Assembly: GCF_019303475.1 (NCBI RefSeq)
Contig: NZ_JABLSI010000016.1
Location: 22,999-86,998 of the forward strand
DNA: 64,000 nucleotides
DNA from: Streptomyces sp. JJ38
GTDB taxonomy: Bacteria > Actinomycetota > Actinomycetes > Streptomycetales > Streptomycetaceae
Reading direction: 5' to 3'
Position numbers and translations under genes: made by a program. Positions 1 through 8,814 of this stretch are shown here, piece by piece (position 1 is the first letter of the stretch; each line of letters starts with the position of its first letter). The notes beneath the pieces were generated by a model. That model was not told the DNA's origin and did not search any database. It saw only the letters and a program-made list of their open reading frames with translations.

Positions 1-866
1 TCGCGCAGATCCCGGCCGCGCAGCTGCTGCAGCGCGAGGACTTCCGCAACCGGCTCGCGGCCGGCTCCGGGCTCACCATGTCGGAGCTGATCTACCCGGT
101 GGCCATGGCCATCGACTCCGCCGAGCTGGACTGCGACATCGAGCTGGGCGGCGTGGACCAGCTGCTCAACATGCAGATGGGCCGGAAGGTGATGGAGGTC
201 TACGGCCAGGAGCCGCAGCTCATCGCCGCGATGCCGCTGATCGAGGGCACCGACGGCTCGGGCGCGAAGATGTCCAAGTCGAAGGGCAACTACATCGCGC
301 TCACCGCGCGGGCGGACGACGTCTTCGGCAAGATCATGTCCATTCCGGACCGGCTGATGGTCCCCTACCTTCGGGCCTGGACGGAATGGACGGACATCGA
401 GATCGAGGCCGCCACGGCCCGGATCGAGAGCCGGAGCCTGCACCCGATGGACCTGAAGAAGGTCCTGGCGGGCGAGGTCGTCGCGGCCCTGTACGGGCTG
501 AGGGCGGCGATGGCCGCCCGCGCCGGCTTCGTCGCGCAGTTCTCGAAGAAGACCTTCACGGACGTCGGGACGCTCCCGGTGGTGGACGCCGCCGCGCACG
601 GCGGTGAGGGCATCGCCGCGGTGCTGACCAAGGTCCTTCAGTTCACGCCGAGCGCGTCGGCCGCCCGTCGGCTCGCCAAGCAGAACGGGCTGCGGCTCGT
701 CATCGAGCCGGAGGGCGGCGGCACCCAGCAGACGGTGGTCCTGCCCGAGGCGGACGCGCTGCGCCCGCTGGCCGAGGTGGCCGCCGAGCGCCGGGCCGAG
801 CTGGGCGCACGGGGCACGCTGTACCTGAAGGCGGGCCGCAAGGTCGCGGAGGTCCGCGGCCTGTGA
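1..866 (+). CDS. tyrS: Tyrosyl-tRNA synthetase, C-terminal part (5' truncated by window edge)
   Basis: Class I aminoacyl-tRNA synthetase that charges tRNA-Tyr in the cytoplasm. The frame is open from base 3, so the gene starts outside the window and the catalytic N-terminus is missing. Visible are the tyrosine-pocket region (ELGGVDQLLNMQMGR), the class I signature GAKMSKSKGNY, and a C-terminal S4-like RNA-binding segment that begins near the SASAARRLAKQNG stretch. The TGA is followed at once by a strong GC hairpin, so the gene ends its transcription unit. Family assignment is secure from the KMSKS and surrounding residues. Confidence 0.96.
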   Translation, partial: AQIPAAQLLQREDFRNRLAAGSGLTMSELIYPVAMAIDSAELDCDIELGGVDQLLNMQMGRKVMEVYGQEPQLIAAMPLIEGTDGSGAKMSKSKGNYIALTARADDVFGKIMSIPDRLMVPYLRAWTEWTDIEIEAATARIESRSLHPMDLKKVLAGEVVAALYGLRAAMAARAGFVAQFSKKTFTDVGTLPVVDAAAHGGEGIAAVLTKVLQFTPSASAARRLAKQNGLRLVIEPEGGGTQQTVVLPEADALRPLAEVAAERRAELGARGTLYLKAGRKVAEVRGL

Positions 867-867
867 C

Positions 868-909
868 GCTTGCGTCGCGTCCCGCCCGCGGGCGGGACGC
901 GATGCAAGC
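868..909 (+). terminator. Strong hairpin terminator after tyrS
   Basis: A 20-base inverted repeat (868-887 pairs with 890-909, one G-T wobble) starts two bases after the tyrS stop. A second perfect 13-base hairpin (908-920 with 933-945) follows. No U tract is present, which is usual in this GC-rich group. Together they separate tyrS from the convergent gene at 988. Confidence 0.75.
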
Positions 910-987
910 CGGGCACGCGGGCGCTGACCGCTCCGCGTGCCCGGCTTGGTCCTCGGGGCCGCGAGCGCGGCCCCCGGTGCCGGGTGC

Positions 988-1266
988 CTAGGTGTGGGTG
1001 CGTCGTCCGCGTCTGATCGAGACCCACAGCGGTGCGCCGACCGCCACGACGAGCACGGCGCCGGCCAGCTGCAGCAGGTGCCGGATCCAGTCGATGCCGT
1101 CGGTGTCGTCGACGCCCATCCAGTGCGAGACGGCGTTGCCGAGAAGGCTGCCGACCATGCCGAAGATGATCGTCAGCCAGAGGGGGATGTCCTGTTTGCC
1201 CGGCAGGATGGCGCGGGCCAGCACGCCCAGCACCAGCCCGACGAGGATTGCCCACAGCCAGCTCAT
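988..1266 (-). CDS. GlsB/YeaQ/YmgE family small membrane protein
   Basis: A 92-residue integral membrane protein of the transglycosylase-associated (GlsB/YeaQ/YmgE) family. It has three hydrophobic segments, at about 3-22, 30-48 and 63-82, with Gly-rich helices (FGMVGSLLGNAVSHW) and an Arg-rich tail (RRGRRTHT). The ATG at 1266 is preceded by GGAGG five bases upstream; a longer upstream extension of the frame lacks a site and looks non-coding. The family is tied to general stress in other bacteria, but its biochemical role is unknown. It converges on tyrS. Confidence 0.85.
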   Translation of the reverse strand: MSWLWAILVGLVLGVLARAILPGKQDIPLWLTIIFGMVGSLLGNAVSHWMGVDDTDGIDWIRHLLQLAGAVLVVAVGAPLWVSIRRGRRTHT

Positions 1267-1483
1267 GGCGCCTCCTAGCACAGCGGGCGAACGGTTCGCA
1301 CTCAAGGCTGCACACACCGGCGGGGCGCGTTCACCCGCTGATGGGCCGGACGGGTGACCTGGGAGCCGCGCCCCGACTCCGGACGACCGTCGCCGGAGGC
1401 GTACCGTGGACGATGTCGGACGCTGTACCGATCGATACACGTAGGCGGCTCCGCGGTGGGCGTCGAGCGACCAGGGGTGCAGG

Positions 1484-1969
1484 GTGAGGCGCAGACAGCA
1501 CGGTTCAGAGGTCTACCGGATCACCGGGGCGCGCCAGGGGCTGACGGACGACGTGCGGGCGCGGCAGCGGCGCTACGTCATCTCCATGCTGGTCCGTACC
1601 GCCTCGGTGCTGCTCACCGTCCTGCTGTGGAACGTCTCCCGACCGCTGGCCGTGGTCACGCTGGTCCTCGGCGCGGCGCTGCCGTATGTGGCGGTGGTGA
1701 TCGCGAACGCCGGGCGGGAGAACGCGCCCGGCCTGCCCGGGACGTTCGTCCTGCCGCCCACCCGTCAGGCCCTGGAGCCCTCCGCCACGCAGACGGCGGA
1801 GGAGCGCGCTGACGCCACCGGTGTGGGGGCGTGGACGGCCGAGGGGGCGGCGCCACCGGGCGAACCGTCCGAGGCAGCACCGGACGCCGGACGCGACGGA
1901 CGGCCCGGCCCCGTGGACGGGGGGCCGCGGGGCGGCGGGGGGCGTGGCGGCGAGGGGGCCGAACGCTGA
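1484..1969 (+). CDS. DUF3099-type membrane protein
   Basis: A 161-residue protein with a GTG start. The N-terminal 85 residues match my recollection of actinobacterial DUF3099: a basic stretch with YRITGARQGLTDDVRARQRR, then two membrane segments (about 34-50 and 54-72) and the IANAGREN motif. The C-terminal half is a low-complexity Pro/Gly/Ala/acidic tail with no recognisable domain. No function is known for the family. No strong ribosome-binding site is seen, so the exact start is a little uncertain. Confidence 0.78.
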   Translation: MRRRQHGSEVYRITGARQGLTDDVRARQRRYVISMLVRTASVLLTVLLWNVSRPLAVVTLVLGAALPYVAVVIANAGRENAPGLPGTFVLPPTRQALEPSATQTAEERADATGVGAWTAEGAAPPGEPSEAAPDAGRDGRPGPVDGGPRGGGGRGGEGAER

Positions 1970-2100
1970 CCGGGTCGGGCCCGATGCGCGGCGGCCCGGA
2001 ACTGGCGGGCCCGGAACAATCATTCGCGTTCGACTCACGCGGTGGGCCCCTGCGTGCCATACTGCCTAGGCGCTCCGTATCCCCCGTCGGAGCGACACAT

Positions 2101-2138
2101 CGACGCCGGGCGGCTCCCCCCGTGGCTGCCCGGCGTCG
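2101..2138 (+). other. Hairpin upstream of the gene at 2172
   Basis: A perfect 11-base inverted repeat (2101-2111 with 2128-2138) lies 33 bases before the GTG start at 2172 and well after the stop at 1969. It could terminate the upstream gene or sit in the 5' leader of the next one. The sequence cannot decide between these. Confidence 0.5.
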
Positions 2139-2171
2139 TCATGTTCGCAGGTCACATGCTTGGATGGGCGG

Positions 2172-2408
2172 GTGACCGAGGATACGCCGATCTGTTCCGC
2201 CAAGGGGTGCCGAGCACCCGCCCAGTGGGTTCTCGCCTGGAACAACCCCAAACTGCACACGCCCGAGCGGCGCAAGACGTGGCTGGCCTGCCCGGAGCAC
2301 CGCGAGTACCTGTCGGAGTTCCTCGGGATGCGGGGCTTCCTGAAGGACGTCGTGGCGCTGGCGGAGTGGGAGGCCCCGGAAGGGCCGGGCTCAGCCGCCG
2401 ATCGCTGA
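2172..2408 (+). CDS. Small conserved Cys-containing protein
   Basis: A 78-residue protein of unknown function. It has a CSAKGC motif near the N-terminus and ACPEHREYL further on, so Cys and His are spaced like a small zinc knuckle. The middle contains VLAWNNPKLH. I chose GTG 2172 (VTEDTPICS) over a TTG four codons upstream, which would include an unlikely leader. The 3' end overlaps moaA, on the other strand, by 18 bases. I recognise it only as a conserved Streptomyces protein and assign no function. Confidence 0.7.
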   Translation: MTEDTPICSAKGCRAPAQWVLAWNNPKLHTPERRKTWLACPEHREYLSEFLGMRGFLKDVVALAEWEAPEGPGSAADR

Positions 2409-3380
2409 CATCGGGCGGTCCGGCTGGATGAAGGACGGGTCGTCGATGCCGGCTCCGGCCTTCTTGCCCCACATCGCGGTCCGCCACAGCCCGGCGATCT
2501 GCGCGTCGTCCTCGCCGGCGCGCAGGGCTCCGCGCAGGTCGGACTCCTCGGTGGCGAACAGGCAGGTGCGGACCTGGCCGTCGGCCGTGAGCCGGGTGCG
2601 GTCGCAGGCGCGGCAGAAGGGGCGGGTCACGGAGGCGATCACGCCGACCCGGTGCGGGCCGCCGTCCACGATCCAGCGTTCGGCCGGGGCGGAACCGCGC
2701 GCCTCCTCACCCTCGGGGGTGAGGGTGAAGCGAGTGCGCAGGGACTCCAGGATGTCCCCCGCGGTGATCATGCCCTCGCGCTGCCAGCCGTGCTGTGCGT
2801 CGAGCGGCATCTGCTCGATGAACCGCAGCTCGTAGTCGTTCTCCACGGCCCAGGCGAGGAGCTCGGGCGCCTCGGCCTCGTTGAGCCCCGGCATCAGCAC
2901 GGCGTTCACCTTGACGGGGGTGAGTCCGGCTGCGCGGGCGGCGGCCAGCCCACGCAGCACGTCGGCGTGGCGCTTGCGGCGCGTCATGCGCTGGAAGACC
3001 TCGGGATCGAGGGTGTCCAGGGAGACGTTGACGCGGTCCAGCCCGGCACCCCGCAGGGCCTCCGCGGTGCGCTCCAGGCCGATGCCGTTGGTGGTGAGGG
3101 ACAGCCGCGGCCGCGGTTCCAGGGCGGCGCAGCGCTCGACGATGGAGACCAGCCCGGGGCGCAGCAGCGGCTCACCGCCGGTGAAGCGCACCTCGTCCAC
3201 CCCCAGCCGCGTCACGGCGATGCGCACCAGGCGGACGATCTCGTCGTCCGTGAGCAGCTCCGGCTTGGCCAGCCACTGCAGACCCTCTTCCGGCATGCAG
3301 TAGGTGCAGCGCAGGTTGCAGCGGTCGGTCAGCGAGACCCTCAGGTCGGTGGCGACCCGGCCGTAGGTGTCCTTGAGCAT
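2391..3380 (-). CDS. moaA: GTP 3',8-cyclase MoaA (molybdenum cofactor biosynthesis)
   Basis: Radical SAM enzyme that rearranges GTP to 3',8-cyclo-7,8-dihydro-GTP, the first step of molybdopterin synthesis. The N-terminal cluster motif is CNLRCTYC, followed by RFTGGEPLLR and LTTNG. The C-terminal second [4Fe-4S] motif is CRACDRTRL followed by RTC, and the protein ends in the Gly-Gly tail needed by MoaA. I chose ATG 3380 (MLKDTYGRVATDLRVS) because GGAGGG lies nine bases upstream and homologues start there; an upstream ATG at 3440 would add 20 residues. Length is 329 residues, normal for the family. Confidence 0.93.
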   Translation of the reverse strand: MLKDTYGRVATDLRVSLTDRCNLRCTYCMPEEGLQWLAKPELLTDDEIVRLVRIAVTRLGVDEVRFTGGEPLLRPGLVSIVERCAALEPRPRLSLTTNGIGLERTAEALRGAGLDRVNVSLDTLDPEVFQRMTRRKRHADVLRGLAAARAAGLTPVKVNAVLMPGLNEAEAPELLAWAVENDYELRFIEQMPLDAQHGWQREGMITAGDILESLRTRFTLTPEGEEARGSAPAERWIVDGGPHRVGVIASVTRPFCRACDRTRLTADGQVRTCLFATEESDLRGALRAGEDDAQIAGLWRTAMWGKKAGAGIDDPSFIQPDRPMSAIGG

Positions 3381-3705
3381 GCGCGCCAGCCCTCCGACGG
3401 TTGAAGCCTTGCTCCGCAGCGTACGTGAGCCCTCCGACATTCAACAGGTCGTTGAAGTAACGAGGCGAACACCCTCTGTTAAATTCTCATGTTAATGTGA
3501 AAATCATTGCCGTACGACAGTGGACGACGATAGTTTCCCCTCCGGTCCGCGAACGACCAACTCCGCTCATCGGACGCCGCGTTGACGCGCCACCTCGCGC
3601 TCCGGAGGCCGCGGGCGGAGCCGTGGGCCAGGCCAGGGCTCCGCGTGCAGCCCTGGAGCATCGCGCACCCGAGACCTCCAAGACTCTCGAGAACATGGAG
3701 ACCCC
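3381..3705. promoter_or_regulatory. Divergent promoter region, moaA / secreted protease
   Basis: This 325-base gap separates two divergent genes. It includes a strikingly AT-rich patch (about 3475-3535) in an otherwise GC-rich context, as expected of a regulated promoter. I see no perfect operator palindrome. A TGAAAATCATT string near 3496 resembles half of an actinobacterial zinc box, but the other half is not conserved. Confidence 0.5.
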
Positions 3706-5238
3706 ATGGCACTGAGCCCCCTGTCCAGACGGCGCCGCCGGCTGCTCGCCATGTCCGCGGGCGTGGCCCTGACCGTCTCACTCGGGCTGCTCCCCTCCGC
3801 GAGCACGGCGCTCGCGGAGGGGAAGCCCGCCGCCGCGGACGGCCCGAGGCTGTCCTACGTCGTCAACACCGACGACTCGCGGAAGGCCGTCAAGAAGGCC
3901 AGGAAGGCCGTCAGGAAGGCGGGCGGCACCGTCGTCACCGCCTACGAGGAGATCGGCGTCGTCGTCGCCCACTCCTCCGACCCCGACTTCGGCGCGCGGA
4001 TGCGGGCCACCAAGGGCATCGACTCCGCGGGCGCCACGCGCACGGCCCCGCTGACCCCCGTGGCCACCACGGAGGTCGGCGAGCCCGAGTACGTCAAGCC
4101 GCCGAAGGACGGCTTCCAGAGCGCGCGGCAGGCCGACGGGGACGTCAACGAGCCGCTGGAGTCCCTCCAGTGGCCGCTGCCGCAGATCAGGGCGGACGAG
4201 GCGCACCGGATCAGCGAGGGCAGCCGGGACGTGACCGTCGCCGTCATCGACACCGGCGTGGACGACACCCATCCGGACCTGGCGCCCAACTTCTCCGCCG
4301 AGCAGTCCGCCAACTGCGTCGGCGGCGTCGCCGACACCTCCGAGGGCGCCTGGCGGCCGTACCCGAACGGCAGTTACCACGGCACGCACGTCGCGGGCAT
4401 CGTCGCCGCCCCGCGCAACGGGATCGGCGTGGCCGGAGCCGCCCCGGGCGTCCAGGTCTCCTCCATCAAGGTGAGCGAGCCGGGCACGAGCCTCTTCTAC
4501 ACCGAGGCCGTCGTCTGCGCCTTCATGTTCGCCGCGGAGAACGGCGTCGAGATCACCAACAACAGCTACTACATCGACCCGTGGCTGTTCACCTGCCGCG
4601 ACGACGCTGACCAGGGCGCCCTCGTCGAGGCCGTCAGCCGCGCGATGGCGTACTCCACCCGGCAGGGCGTCGCCCACATCACCTCGGCCGGCAACTCCAA
4701 CCTGGACCTCGCCTCCGACGAGCTCACCGACACCTCCAGCCCGAACGACACCACCCCCGTCGAGCGGACCGTCGACCCGAGCACCTGCCCCGACATGCCC
4801 ACCCAGCTCCCGGGTGTGACCTCCGTCGCCTCCACCGGCGCACACGGCGTCAAGTCGTACTTCTCCAACCACGGCCTGGGCCAGATCGACGTCGCCGCAC
4901 CCGGCGGCGACGCCCGCTACCAGCTCCCGGAGGCCCCCGCCAAGAGCGGCGGCGTGCTGTCCACGATGCCCGACGGCGAGTACGCGTTCCTCCAGGGCAC
5001 CTCGATGGCCGGCCCGTACGTCGCCGGGGTCGCCGCCCTCATCAAGAGCGAGGACCCGCGCGTCAGCCCGCAGGAGCTGGCCTGGCGCCTGAAGGCCCAG
5101 GCCGTCAGCACCCCGTGCCCCGAGGGCGAGTTCGACCCGAGCGGTGACGGGCGCTACGCCGCCACCTGCACCGGCAGCAGGCACGTCAACAGCTTCTACG
5201 GCTTCGGCATCGTCGACGCCCTGGCCGCCGTGCGGTAA
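3706..5238 (+). CDS. Secreted subtilisin-like serine protease (S8)
   Basis: A 510-residue secreted peptidase. It has an Arg-rich n-region and hydrophobic core (residues 8-34) with probable signal cleavage after SASTALA, an I9-like propeptide (about 48-115), then the S8 domain. The catalytic triad is visible: Asp182 in AVIDTGVDDTHPDL, His225 in GSYHGTHVAG and Ser433 in GTSMAGPYVAG, with Asn330 (TSAGNSN) for the oxyanion hole. Cys204, Cys271, Cys297 and Cys361 could form disulfides. There is no C-terminal anchor. A 12-bp hairpin follows, so it is probably monocistronic. Confidence 0.95.
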   Translation: MALSPLSRRRRRLLAMSAGVALTVSLGLLPSASTALAEGKPAAADGPRLSYVVNTDDSRKAVKKARKAVRKAGGTVVTAYEEIGVVVAHSSDPDFGARMRATKGIDSAGATRTAPLTPVATTEVGEPEYVKPPKDGFQSARQADGDVNEPLESLQWPLPQIRADEAHRISEGSRDVTVAVIDTGVDDTHPDLAPNFSAEQSANCVGGVADTSEGAWRPYPNGSYHGTHVAGIVAAPRNGIGVAGAAPGVQVSSIKVSEPGTSLFYTEAVVCAFMFAAENGVEITNNSYYIDPWLFTCRDDADQGALVEAVSRAMAYSTRQGVAHITSAGNSNLDLASDELTDTSSPNDTTPVERTVDPSTCPDMPTQLPGVTSVASTGAHGVKSYFSNHGLGQIDVAAPGGDARYQLPEAPAKSGGVLSTMPDGEYAFLQGTSMAGPYVAGVAALIKSEDPRVSPQELAWRLKAQAVSTPCPEGEFDPSGDGRYAATCTGSRHVNSFYGFGIVDALAAVR

Positions 5239-5276
5239 GCCCGTCCGGCCGACCGGCCGACGTGACGCAGCACGAC

Positions 5277-5310
5277 GAGGAGGCCGGGTCCCGCGGGGCC
5301 CGGCCTCCTC
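5277..5310 (+). terminator. Terminator after S8 protease gene
   Basis: Perfect 12-base inverted repeat (5277-5288 with 5299-5310; arm GAGGAGGCCGGG) 38 bases after the protease stop codon. It separates the protease from the exonuclease gene. Confidence 0.75.
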
Positions 5311-5465
5311 CGTCCCTCGGCTCCCGTCACCCGCCCCAAAGAGACAAGCGGGACGAAGCCCCCCTTGTCCGCCAAACCGAACAGACGTCAAAGGGCCTGC
5401 GGAAAACCGGGCTTGCCGCGGCCACGGGGGCTCGCTGTCAGTCGGGGCCCGTATCCTCTGTGACC

Positions 5466-6500
5466 ATGCTCGAAGATCAGACGGCACCGGAAAGCCGGCC
5501 TCAGTCCGCGGCTACCGCACCGCCGATCCCCGCGCAGCAGCACGCGGAGTCCTCCTGGCCGTCGGGCTACCCCACCCGCTACGCCGTGGTGGACGTGGAG
5601 ACGACCGGGCTCGCCCGGGAGGACAGAATCGTCTCCGCCGCCGTCTACCAGCTCGACGGCCGGGGCGAGGTGGAGGACCACTGGTACTCCACCGTCAACC
5701 CACAGCGTGATCCGGGGCCCACCTGGATCCACGGCCTGACGAGCGCGGTCCTGGCCGACGCCCCCCTCTTCGCCGACGTGGCCGAGGAGTTCGCCCGGCG
5801 CTTGGAGGGCCGCGTCCTGGTCGCCCACAACGCGATGTTCGACTGGACGATGATCGCCCGCGAGTTCGCCCGCGCGGACCGCGAGCCGCCGGTGCGCCAG
5901 CGGCTGTGCACCATCGCCCTCTCCAAAGAGCTCGGGCTGCCGCTGGCCAACCACAAGCTGGAGACGCTCGCCGCGCACTACGGCGTCGTCCAGGAGCGCG
6001 CCCACCACGCGCTGGACGACGCCCGGGTGCTGGCCGAGGCGTTCCGGCCGAGCCTGCGGCTGGCCGCGGGCCGGGGCGCCCGGCTCCCCCTGCTCGCCTG
6101 CACCCCGCTCACGGAGTGGGCCACCGGGCCGCAGGACGGCGGCTTCGCACGCGGCCGGCAGACCTATCGCTCGGCCGCCTGGCGGCCCTCCCGCCGCCGC
6201 CCCGCCTGCCCCTACCCCAACCCCGGCCGGTACGAGCCCGGGGGCGCGCTCGTCCAGGGCATGCGGGTGGCGATCTCCGGGGACACCTTCACCGAGCGCG
6301 AGCTGCTGGAGGACCGGGCCGTCGAGGCGGGGCTGCACATCGCCACGAGCGTCTCCCGGCTCACCAGCCTCCTGGTGACCAACGATCCCGAGTCCCCCAC
6401 CGGCAAGGTCACCCGCGCCCGCTCCTTCGGCACCCCCGTCATCGACGAGGCGGCCTTCACCCAGCTCCTGCGGGACGTGGCCCCCGCGCCGAAGGGCTGA
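5466..6500 (+). CDS. DnaQ-type 3'-5' exonuclease with probable C-terminal BRCT domain
   Basis: A 344-residue protein. Residues about 37-205 form a DEDDh exonuclease domain: VVDVETTG (ExoI), VLVAHNAMFDW (ExoII) and HHALDDARVL (ExoIII), giving the Asp-Glu-Asp-Asp-His set. A short basic Pro-rich linker leads to a C-terminal segment (about 255-340; GMRVAISGDTFTERELLEDR) that looks like the BRCT domain found in such proteins. It probably trims DNA ends in repair or proofreading. ATG 5466 or GTG 5460 could start it; neither has a clear ribosome-binding site. Confidence 0.85.
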   Translation: MLEDQTAPESRPQSAATAPPIPAQQHAESSWPSGYPTRYAVVDVETTGLAREDRIVSAAVYQLDGRGEVEDHWYSTVNPQRDPGPTWIHGLTSAVLADAPLFADVAEEFARRLEGRVLVAHNAMFDWTMIAREFARADREPPVRQRLCTIALSKELGLPLANHKLETLAAHYGVVQERAHHALDDARVLAEAFRPSLRLAAGRGARLPLLACTPLTEWATGPQDGGFARGRQTYRSAAWRPSRRRPACPYPNPGRYEPGGALVQGMRVAISGDTFTERELLEDRAVEAGLHIATSVSRLTSLLVTNDPESPTGKVTRARSFGTPVIDEAAFTQLLRDVAPAPKG

Positions 6501-6525
6501 CGGCCGCGCGGTACCGTCGTTGGTC

Positions 6526-7359
6526 GTGTACCGCTTCCTGTTGTCTCGGCAGTGGGTGATCCTCACTCTGCTCGCACTCGTGCTGATGCCCGTCATGGTC
6601 CAGCTCGGGTTCTGGCAGTTGCACCGGCACGAGGCACGGGTGGCGCACAACGAGCTGATCGCCGGCAGCCTGGCCGCCGAGCCGGTTCCGGTCGCGGAGC
6701 TCACCGGAGTGGGCCGGCAGCCCGCCGAGGACGACATGTTCCGCCGGGTCACGGCGACCGGCGTCTACGACCCCGCGCACGAGGTCGTCGTCCGCCGCCG
6801 GACGGCCGCCGACGGCCGCGAGATCGGCTACTTCGTCCTCACCCCGCTGATCCGCCCGGACGGCACCGCGCTGCTGGTCAACCGGGGCTGGGTGCCCGGC
6901 GACGGCGACCAGCGGGCCTTCCCCGAGGTGCCCGCGGCCCCGGGCGGCACCGTGACCGTCACCGGGCGGCTGCTGCGGGACGAGACGACGGCGGCCACGG
7001 GGATCAAGGACCGCGGCGGGCTGCCCGAGCGCCAGGTCATGCTCATCAACAGCGAGCAGCGGGCCGCCGAGCTGGAGCGCCCCGTGCTCGGCGGCTTCGT
7101 CGAGCTGACGGCCACCGACCCGCGGCCCGCCGAGGACGAGCTCGCCGAGCAGGTCCCGGAGCCCGACCACAGCGGCGTCGGCGCGCACCTGGCCTACGCG
7201 GTCCAGTGGTGGCTGTTCACGGCGGCCGTCCCCGTGGGCTGGGTGATCCTGCTCCGCCGGGAGCTGCGGGACCGGCGGGCCGCGGCCCGGACGGCGGACG
7301 AGGGCGCGTCGGCCACCGACCCGGCCCTCGCGCGGGCCACGGCGGGCACGGCAGACTGA
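6526..7359 (+). CDS. SURF1 family cytochrome oxidase assembly protein
   Basis: A 277-residue membrane protein of the SURF1 family, which helps insert cofactors into heme-copper oxidase subunit I. It has an N-terminal membrane segment (about 8-28) followed by GFWQLHRHEAR, a large extracytoplasmic domain with VNRGWVPGD, and a second membrane segment near the C-terminus (about 233-252) preceded by HLAYAVQWW. This is the normal family layout. GTG 6526 is chosen because the protein then opens with MYRFLLSRQW; a TTG two codons upstream is less likely. It is followed after five bases by the SDR gene. Confidence 0.9.
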   Translation: MYRFLLSRQWVILTLLALVLMPVMVQLGFWQLHRHEARVAHNELIAGSLAAEPVPVAELTGVGRQPAEDDMFRRVTATGVYDPAHEVVVRRRTAADGREIGYFVLTPLIRPDGTALLVNRGWVPGDGDQRAFPEVPAAPGGTVTVTGRLLRDETTAATGIKDRGGLPERQVMLINSEQRAAELERPVLGGFVELTATDPRPAEDELAEQVPEPDHSGVGAHLAYAVQWWLFTAAVPVGWVILLRRELRDRRAAARTADEGASATDPALARATAGTAD

Positions 7360-7364
7360 CCCCC

Positions 7365-8120
7365 ATGGATCTTGGGCTCAAGGACACCGCGTACCTCGTC
7401 ACCGGCGGCACCCGCGGGCTCGGCTTCGCGACCGCCGAGCAGCTCACCGCCGACGGGGCACGGGTCATGATCACCGGACGCGAGCAGGGCGCGGCGGAGG
7501 ACACGGCACGGCGGCTCGGCCCCCTGGCCGTCGGCACGGCGGCGGACAACGCCGACCCGGAGGCGGCCGAGCGGCTGACGGAGGCCGCGCTCACCTCCTT
7601 CGGGCGGCTGGACGGCGTCCTCATCAGCGTGGGCGGCCCGCCGGCCGGCAGCGCGGAGACGTCGAGCGACGCGCAGTGGCGGGAGGCGTTCGAGTCCGTC
7701 TTCCTCGGCGCCGTACGGCTGGCCAGGGCCGCCGCCGCGCGGCTGTCCGAGGGCGGCGTCATCGGCTTCGTCCTGTCCGGTTCGGTGGCCGAGCCCATCC
7801 CGGGCCTGACGATCTCCAACGGACTGCGCCCGGGGCTGGCGGGGTTCGCGAAGTCGCTGTCACTGGAACTGGGGCCGCGCGGCATCCGGGTGGTGGGGCT
7901 CCTGCCCTCGCGCATCGACACCGACCGGCTGCGGGAGCTGGACGCCCTCTCCGGTGACGCCGCGGCCTCCCGCGAGCGCAACCAGGCGATGATCCCGCTC
8001 GGGCGCTACGGCACGCCGGAGGAGTTCGGGAAGGCGGCGGCGTTCCTGCTCTCCCCCGCGGCCTCCTACCTCACCGGCACGATGCTCCCCGTGGACGGCG
8101 GCGCGCAGCACCGTTTCTGA
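7365..8120 (+). CDS. Short-chain dehydrogenase/reductase family protein with altered catalytic motif
   Basis: A 251-residue Rossmann-fold protein. The NAD(P)-binding motif TGGTRGLG (about 13-20), the SVGG motif in place of the usual NNAG, and the C-terminal MLPVDGGAQ are clear. The active-site YxxxK is missing: where Tyr and Lys are expected before the helix GLAGFAKSL, the sequence reads SNGLR, so Ser and Arg replace them. The Ser of the triad region (LSGSV) is kept. It may be a non-standard reductase or a non-enzymatic family member. Five bases separate it from SURF1, so co-transcription is likely. Confidence 0.85.
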   Translation: MDLGLKDTAYLVTGGTRGLGFATAEQLTADGARVMITGREQGAAEDTARRLGPLAVGTAADNADPEAAERLTEAALTSFGRLDGVLISVGGPPAGSAETSSDAQWREAFESVFLGAVRLARAAAARLSEGGVIGFVLSGSVAEPIPGLTISNGLRPGLAGFAKSLSLELGPRGIRVVGLLPSRIDTDRLRELDALSGDAAASRERNQAMIPLGRYGTPEEFGKAAAFLLSPAASYLTGTMLPVDGGAQHRF

Positions 8121-8204
8121 GCCTCGCCCCGCCGCCGAGCACCACGGCGGGAGCGCCCGGACGTGCGGCCGTCAGCACCCGCCGGGGGCGTTCGGCCGGA
8201 GCCG

Positions 8205-8801
8205 TCAGCCGATACGCTCGGTGCGGCCGCGCGCGCCGCGCAGCCGCACTTCGGCCGGGAGTTCGGCCAGCCCCGCCGAGAGCCTGGCCCGCTCCAGCGG
8301 CCCCTCCCGCAACTCCCGCACGATGTGGTCGGGGCGGGCGTCGGCGTCCACGAGCAGCCCGACGCGGGCCCGGGGCGCACGGCGCCGGCCGGTCAGCACC
8401 ACCCGCGCGTCCCGGACGCCGGGCAGGCTCTCCGCCTCCCCGGCCAGCACCTCGGCGAGCGCGGAGCCCCGCAGGCGCGCCCCGGCGCCGTCCCCGCTGT
8501 CCACCTGCAGCGTGCCGAGGCGGCGGGCGCGGAGCTGGCCCAGCAGCCACCAGACCGCGACGAGGAGCAGCGCGCCGAGCACCGTGAAGACGACGGGCCA
8601 CCACCAGCCCTCGTCGGTCCACTGCGTGCGGTCCTCGTGGGTGAGCACGACCTCGTCGGGGTTGCGCCACGAGTAGCCCTCGGGCGGGACGACGTCCAGC
8701 CGCCGCGGCAGATCCGCGGCGGCGGCCAGAGCGGCGAGCCCCAGGGCCAGGAGGCCGAGTCCGACGAGGCCCAGCAACAGCCGGTTGACGGTTCTCAGCA
8801 T
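8205..8801 (-). CDS. amaP: AmaP-like alkaline shock membrane anchor protein
   Basis: A 198-residue protein with two membrane segments (about 8-28 and 60-82) joined by a short loop, then a cytoplasmic Asp23-like domain with ALAEVLAGEAESLPGV and RVGLLVDADARPD. This matches the AmaP family, which anchors Asp23 proteins at the membrane in Gram-positive bacteria. I prefer ATG 8801, with GAGGTGAG seven bases upstream; GTG 8813, one base after the preceding stop, is an alternative. It is the last gene of the leftward Asp23 locus. Confidence 0.8.
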   Translation of the reverse strand: MLRTVNRLLLGLVGLGLLALGLAALAAAADLPRRLDVVPPEGYSWRNPDEVVLTHEDRTQWTDEGWWWPVVFTVLGALLLVAVWWLLGQLRARRLGTLQVDSGDGAGARLRGSALAEVLAGEAESLPGVRDARVVLTGRRRAPRARVGLLVDADARPDHIVRELREGPLERARLSAGLAELPAEVRLRGARGRTERIG

Positions 8802-8814
8802 CGGCTCACTCACC

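Noticed and set aside
3475..3535. Zur-like box before the secreted protease
   Set aside because: Only a half-site (TGAAAATCATT) fits; the inverted half is missing and the downstream gene is not a known zinc gene.
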